DNA from: Phoronis ovalis
Lineage: Eukaryota; Phoronida; Phoronidae
Reading direction: 5' to 3'
DNA: 12,151 nucleotides
Assembly (NCBI GenBank): GCA_028565635.1
Contig: JAOXYB010047358.1
Span: 1 to 12,151 of the forward strand
The notes under the pieces are model-generated. The model was not told where the DNA came from and made no database searches. It saw only the letters and a list, made by a program, of their open reading frames with translations. Shown piece after piece: positions 6,789-12,151 of the stretch. Both the position numbers and the translations under genes were made by a program. Within the stretch, counting starts at the first letter, position 1; each line of letters opens with the position of its first letter.

Positions 6789-8688
6789 AAAAAGTAATCC
6801 TTTTAAAGATCCAAATACCAGTTTGACTTTTCAGTTGCATTACTTTTTCGCAAGTTTAAATAAAAAACAGAATTTTACTTTTGCAGTTCAATCTGTTCAC
6901 TTTCTAATCAAGTAAAATTTTAATGAAGAAAAAAATGATAAGGGCAAAAACAGCTTGATGACTGCAAAAATATCCATGTTTTCGATCCGCATAAAATTGG
7001 CCCATTTTTTAAGTTATTCATACCAATGACTTTTATATTTCAACCTTCAAAATATCCAGTTAACACTTTGTCTCTCAGACTACAAACATACCATGATGTT
7101 TCAACTTAGAAACAAACATGGCCAACAGTGATCCAAGCCACAATCAAAGTTGACCAAATAAAAAGCTGATCTTATAGTTATTGAAGCTGCGATCATGAGA
7201 CAAAATGTTACGCATGACAGCTATAACAATATGACACAGAGGGAGCTACTATATGCCCAGAATTCACCATGTGAGATGAGTTTAAAAATATTTTTGAAAG
7301 TATCTGAATTAATAACTTGAGATACATTGTGACATCTGTTATTTCATTATATTACTTTCTCTGCTTATTTTCATAATTAAAATAAGGAGACAGATGATTT
7401 AAATAAAAGTACACATTTTTGTAAACTTAAAGATCTTTTAAAAATGTTAAAAATTTCAAGTCAAAATAAAAGATACAAAAAAACACACTCTAACTTCACT
7501 TCTGTGAGCTGTGTGTTTACAAGAAACTGTGTTCCAAAATCAGAGTTCTGAACTAGTTACTTTACATCATACAAAGATTATAGATAAAAATATTACTGAT
7601 AATTTGTATATGATAACCCGATCTAAATATGATCGCTCTAATAAGCACTATTTGTACATAAACATGTCTCAACACACAGTGCAGAACTTGGATAACATGT
7701 GAGAAATTAATGTTTTAATAAATTACAAGCAGTTTTTGGGTTATGTTGTTATTAATTAACAGAAGCCATATTACTGAGTGTTATCAGTCATAAGTATATG
7801 TTATCAGAAACAAATACAAAATAGATAAGCAGTATATACCATTGTAAAGGTACAAGAGTACTATAATTAAAACAAGACATACCTTTTACTAAATGAGATC
7901 AGACTGTCTTTGTTAGTGAGAACATACAACTGCACACTAGTGTAAAATAACTAAAGGGTGAAATAATTAAATATACACAATCAGTGACAACATAGTTGCA
8001 GTATATTACTTAGTTATAACAGCAGCATATATTTAATCAGTGAAATTTTAGCATGCATGCCATATAATATTGCGAGCAGTACACTAGAATTAAGAGACAG
8101 TCATAAAAGCATGCATTTTAAAAATGTTAATACTCTAAACTATAGATCATTAGGCTAGTATGTATATTTAATCACACGGCCTGTTAAGAAGCCATTTTGG
8201 GGGAAAATGCATTTTTAAATATTTCTGAAGTTTCAAAAACTGTTTAAGGCAAAAATTCCTCCATCTAAAAGCTTAAAACTGCACAAATGAGCTCTGCATA
8301 CCATATATAAAGATTTTTAAATGTTTGCTTTGTTCAAAATCATTCAGTAAAATCGTGACTTTTTAACCTAAGCTTGAAAATTTATAAAAAATGATAACAA
8401 AGTAAGTATGGTATGTGTATTGTAGGTGGAGGAGTATTTTTAAAAATTAAAATTAGAAAACATCTGACCATGAGAACCATTTTCTACCGTTTGATTTTCA
8501 GATTAGTTAAAACTTTAAAGCATAATATTTCCAAAATATACCTTTACATGTCAACCTGGTAAAATAACAATGTCTCCATATATCTCACCGTTCCTTGTTG
8601 AATGATTATACTTTGACCAGTGATTTTATCTTAAATCTAATTATAGATATTTCAATATAATCTCGTGATCCGAAATCTATAGGATATT
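6789..8688. other. AT-rich stretch without a recognisable gene (upstream of the glycosyltransferase)
   Basis: This should hold the 5' UTR and promoter of the minus-strand glycosyltransferase. On the minus strand a pyrimidine-rich run ending in TTGATTAG (near 6906) could be a splice acceptor for a non-coding 5' exon. I see no clear TATA box or start site. Open frames here are short and AT-driven, with no family motif. No tRNA-like or other structured RNA was recognised. Confidence 0.4.
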
Positions 8689-8699
8689 TCAATCTAGTC

Positions 8700-8910
8700 T
8701 TTGTTTGAAATTAGGTCTAGTGCAGTTTGAAAGATTACTAATTTTATACGGCAACCTAACATGTGAAACATTTAAGGACTTGTTCCAGCTTGTTGTTCCT
8801 GTTTGTAAATACAGCAGTGCACTAGCTTCAATACCCCTTCTTTTGGTGCCCGATTTTAATCCAGCAGAGTCGCCCCATTTATTACCTTGCCCCCACATAG
8901 CAGTTTCATA
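8700..8910. other. GC-richer island with open frames on both strands
   Basis: This 200-bp patch is visibly richer in G+C than its flanks and is open in one plus-strand frame (8705-8911) and one minus-strand frame (8689-8922). The plus frame includes CKYSSALASIPLLLVP and ends PCPHIAVS. The minus frame includes MWGQGNKWGDSAG. On the plus strand the island is preceded by a possible acceptor (tttgtttgaaattag, ending at 8714). It may be a remnant of a transposable element, a retained exon or a non-coding conserved element. I recognise neither translation. Confidence 0.25.
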
Positions 8911-8922
8911 ACATAAGATCAC

Positions 8923-10321
8923 ACACCTTCAGTGGCCAAATATTTTAAACAATACTTGGAATATTGATTTTTACATTAATTAGTAAAATAATCAAATTTC
9001 GAGCTGTAATATAATTTACAATCCAGTGACTGTTTCCGCAGAAAAAGGTAGCGATGTTCTTCTCCCTTCAACTTTGCATTTAACAAGAATAAGCACTTTA
9101 TACACTTCATAAATACAAATGTGTAATTAAGCATTGATGCTGTAAAATAATTATCTATCATATAGCAGTTTCCTGTCACTAGGACATAATTTTTAAAAAA
9201 TGCATAGATTAAATTAAGATATTTTAGCCTGTGCATTAATTAAGCTACGGTATCACAAAGGTCGGGAATCAGTACAACCATTGCACTCAAAATGTCAGAA
9301 ATCTCGATTGCATGAGATTTTATCCAATATTTTAAATTAATTATGAAATTGTTTTAAAATACCTTTCTCTCCTGGTGTGGCAAAAATCGGTCAAATTGAC
9401 AAGTGTGACATGTACAATCACTGAAGTGGCTTTATTTTCCTGATTGTGATAATGAATGTGGTGAAGATATATAAATTTTTCAGACCAATTAGCTAACAGG
9501 ATTTGATTACTAGTTTTCTATATCAACCAAATTAGATCACAAATAAAGTCACTCTGGTTATTAGATAAAACACTTCTGGAAGTTATATCCAATTATCATA
9601 ATTGTTCATTTCATATATCTGATAATGAATTGAATAACTGCCATAATTTTAGGTAAAATAAAATACCTTCCAAAGCACCTATTTAGAAAAGGAAATAGAG
9701 AACGTTTAACTTATTTTTTCACAAAAAATGCTGCAAACTGTGGATGCATGGAAATATTAGTTATATACATACTAGCAAAACAGCTTTATAGTGCCTAGTG
9801 TACTTATCACTGGTACATTTAGTAATTTGCCTATGAATCAACTTGGTGAAAAGCTAACACTCAGCTGATTCACTGTTTTAAAACAAATCTCTGCTCATAA
9901 TTACAGATTTAACAGACTTTTTAAATGGCTACAGTGTTGCAAGATAGACAAAAAATGTAATAAAAATTAATGTAGAATAATAAAGTGCAAGAAAAGCAGT
10001 TGAATAATAAAAGATCATTTGACTAATTTTTCAAAAAATGTGAATTTTTCTGACAATTAAAGCTAGATTTGTAACTTGTTATAACTTCTACTTCCTACAT
10101 ATTTTCTACTTCAAATTTCATTTCCTATTTGATAGTAATTTTTCATCTTCATTTTGTTGAATTCAGATCTATTCAGTAGTTTGCTCTTCATCACATTTTT
10201 GTTTCAACATTCTAGGGAAATTCCTTATTATTTTGCATTGGCAATCTTAGAATCCTAGGGGTCTTATACACACGCTTGCTCGCTCACTCACACACATATA
10301 TGATGAATATGGGGTGCGCTG
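8923..10321. other. AT-rich intergenic stretch, nothing recognised
   Basis: No open frame here has a recognisable motif, and no clear inverted or tandem repeat was seen. A short degenerate CA/CT-rich run (about 10268-10298) is the only low-complexity feature of note. Confidence 0.4.
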
Positions 10322-10412
10322 CCCAAATGGGTCACTTTTTCGCCGATAAATCACTTTTTACAGAAATGTCCCTAAAAATAGGACCACTTTTCAACAGAAA
10401 TTCCTAAAAATC
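10322..10412. repeat. Decayed ~30-bp minisatellite, block 1
   Basis: Successive segments share a pattern of A-run, then TGGGTCACTTTT or AGGACCACTTTT, then CAGAAAT-TCC. Examples are AAATGGGTCACTTTTTCGCC, AAATCACTTTTTACAGAAAT and TAGGACCACTTTTCAACAG. Spacing is about 20-32 bp and units are strongly diverged. Block 2 carries the same motif about 360 bp downstream. Confidence 0.45.
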
Positions 10413-10773
10413 AGAAGCATGCACCCAATGAGGATAATTTTTTTTTGTGAGGGGGGAGTTGTATAAGCAAACCAACATATTTTCACACGTTTAATGCTTA
10501 AACTAACCATTTGCTGGTGTGGCTTAATTATCTGTTTCCCATTCAGCTGCAAGCTGATTTTTTTTTAATTTACTGAAATATTCTCAGCTGTCAGCTGAAA
10601 TTTGTGAAAAAAGATGTTTTTCATACTTTTAAAAATAAATCACTTGGCGGCATTACTTTAGAAATTTGGGTCTGCATGTTCCCCTTGGCAGGTGAATCAC
10701 ATATTTAAGGTTTGCCAGCCAGCCAGACTGGTCTGGGGAACAGACATTATGGAACAGTTTGGGTGGATGCTTC

Positions 10774-10905
10774 CGAAAAATGGGTTGCTTTTTTCAGACT
10801 TTCATTTAAAAGCAGGACACCAAAAGATTTTTCCGAGTGAGAATCCTAAATGGGTCCTTTTAGTGACAGAAAACTCTAAAATGGGTCCATTACAGTAACT
10901 GAGAA
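10774..10905. repeat. Decayed ~30-bp minisatellite, block 2
   Basis: Units begin GAAAAATGGGTTGCTTTTTT, TAAATGGGTCCTTTTAGTGA and TAAAATGGGTCCATTACAGT; the last two are about 30 bp apart and the others looser. One plus-strand frame stays open through them and reads PKWVLLVTEN then SKMGPLQ, so a 10-codon period is preserved locally. The unit is shared with block 1. Confidence 0.5.
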
Positions 10906-10912
10906 CACCCCC

Positions 10913-11231
10913 TCTAAAAAGAAGGCTTAGAATGTACTTTTCACTGTACAATGGCATTTTAATGATGTCTCTAATTGGCATCATCACTGTTTCTTAAACA
11001 GTATTGTAGTTATATAGAAAAAGTACTATTGTAGGCCCACAAAAAAAGCATAGCACTTGTAATCTAGGCTGCCTACATCAACTGCATGATTATCGCGGCA
11101 CATACAATTGTTTTGTATAAATCCAATTTATTGGACATTCACTGCCAGTTCATCTAGCACGGACGTTTTAAGAGTGACACATACTCACCAAGTTCGTTAC
11201 AATCCACCTTCTAATTTATGTGCACAGCCCA
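10913..11231. repeat. Direct tandem duplication, unit 1
   Basis: This unit starts TCTAAAAAGAAGGCT and is repeated directly by the following unit at an offset of 319 bp. Shared blocks include TTAGAATGTACTTTTCA, TCTCTAATTGGCATCATCA, GTTTCTTAAACAGTATTG, TACAATTGTTTTGTATA, TTCATCTAGCACGGA and AGTTCGTTACAATCCACCTT. The unit is non-coding. The two copies differ by scattered substitutions and several indels. Confidence 0.85.
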
Positions 11232-11533
11232 TCTAAAAAGAAGGCTATATTGTAATACTCCCATGCTTAGAATGTACTTTTCATTTTAATGTCGATGTCT
11301 CTAATTGGCATCATCAGTGTTTCTTAAACAGTATTGTAGTTATAGAAAACATTAAAGTACTATTGTTTTGGTATACATAATACAAGGCTGTCTACATCAA
11401 CTGATTATCACCTACAATTGTTTTGTATAGATCCAGTTTATTGGATACTCACTGCCACTTCATCTAGCACGGATAATTTAAGAGTGACACATACTCACTA
11501 AGTTCGTTACAATCCACCTTCTAATTTATATGC
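11232..11533. repeat. Direct tandem duplication, unit 2
   Basis: This copy of unit 1 is slightly shorter. It carries about 21 extra bases after GAAGGCT (ATATTGTAATACTCCCATGCT) and lacks pieces present in unit 1, for example around the tract GGCCCACAAAAAAAGCATAG. Similarity fades after CTAATTTATATGCA. The amount of divergence suggests an old duplication. Confidence 0.85.
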
Positions 11534-12151
11534 ATGTAAAAATTAAGGAACATAAACAAGGTTAATTAATGGTTAATGAGCTTTGTGAGTGTCACTTGTA
11601 AATTATCCATTATAGACAAACTGGTGTTGAGTACTGTCCAACAAATTGGGTCCATGTAAACGATTTAGTTAGGTGAACAAAAAATGATTATATGTGATTA
11701 TGTGTGGATATTAGGCAGTCCTGTAATAGTCAACAGGCAGTATTCTGTTAAACATTCATATATGGAGGCATATGTATGCCCACATCTAAACTTAACTGTA
11801 CTATCTAAGACATTCGGAGTTGTTAGATTCCAATTGACAAATATACTGGTATATATCAAGGAAACATCTGATTAAAAATAAACTCTGGCAGTAAACTTTT
11901 TTACAGTGCATTTAATATAATTATAAAGTATTGTTTTTCTAAATAGAAGTCAAAAGCTTTTAGTGAATTGTTGAGCGTCCAGGGTTGTTTATCAGGGGTG
12001 AGCTAATTGGGATAGGAGTCTATTTGTAACAAGATCACCTATGGTGATAGGGATGTTGTTTTTAGAGCGAGTGAATGAATATCCCTGGAGAGTGGCATAT
12101 AATATCGATTCAAATCAAGACAAATATCCTCTTACCAGATGGATCATTGGA
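11534..12151. other. AT-rich right edge, no gene recognised
   Basis: A 63-codon open frame (11684-11875) ends two bases before an AATAAA at 11877. It could be the tail of a last exon but has no recognised motif. Further right, a pyrimidine-rich tract ending in aaatag (about 11946) is followed by a short open stretch (KSKAFSELLSVQGCLSG) and a donor-like gtgagc near 11998. Both are too short to support. Confidence 0.25.

Noticed and set aside
8976-9236. Minus-strand 86-codon open frame as a gene
   Set aside because: Its composition is what AT-rich non-coding DNA gives by chance (Tyr/Phe/Leu/Lys/Asn-rich), and there is no motif or partner exon.
10802-10987. Minus-strand open frame across the minisatellite and tandem repeat
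   Set aside because: It spans the junction of two repeat blocks, and its translation simply reflects the repeat units.
10913-11533. CRISPR-like array
   Set aside because: There are only two long diverged units with no short identical repeats and no spacers, and the genome is eukaryotic.

Overview
The window is AT-rich DNA from a eukaryote, almost certainly an invertebrate animal. One gene is split into several exons by GT-AG introns, another is a Golgi-type glycosyltransferase, and the non-coding space holds MITE-like elements, a large hairpin and decayed tandem repeats. There is no sign of operons, Shine-Dalgarno sites, CRISPR or bacterial gene packing. A lophotrochozoan (for example a mollusc) is my guess from the Anp1-family gene and the repeat style. 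That is inference, not a sequence match.

Left third (1-3443, + strand): the 3' part of a multi-exon gene whose first exon(s) lie outside the window. Five exons (275-350, 811-1502, 2002-2117, 2971-3020, 3070-3443) join in a consistent reading phase to give the last ~435 residues of a protein. It is low-complexity and nuclear-looking, with two basic clusters and an internal 41-residue duplication. Its C-terminus has an acidic SUMO-interaction-like motif followed by a CxxC-x11-HxxxC zinc finger of the UBZ4 (Rad18) type. This suggests a ubiquitin/SUMO reader in DNA repair or chromatin, but I do not recognise the gene. Introns 1 and 3 each carry a related MITE-like element with its own internal palindrome.

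Middle (3444-5570): the tail-to-tail region between two convergent genes. It holds the likely long 3' UTR of the first gene (AATAAA at 4167 and 4732) and a ~353-bp imperfect palindrome (4925-5277) with ~168-nt arms and a 16-nt loop.

5571-6788 (- strand): a complete, intronless coding region for a 405-residue type II membrane glycosyltransferase of the Anp1/Mnn9/Van1 family with an intact DxD motif. This is the best-supported gene in the window.

Right half (6789-12151): mostly AT-rich sequence without a recognisable gene. It contains a GC-richer patch with open frames on both strands (about 8700-8910), two blocks of a decayed ~30-bp minisatellite (10322-10412 and 10774-10905), and a diverged direct tandem duplication of about 319 bp (10913-11533). 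No functional link between the two genes is visible beyond their convergent arrangement.
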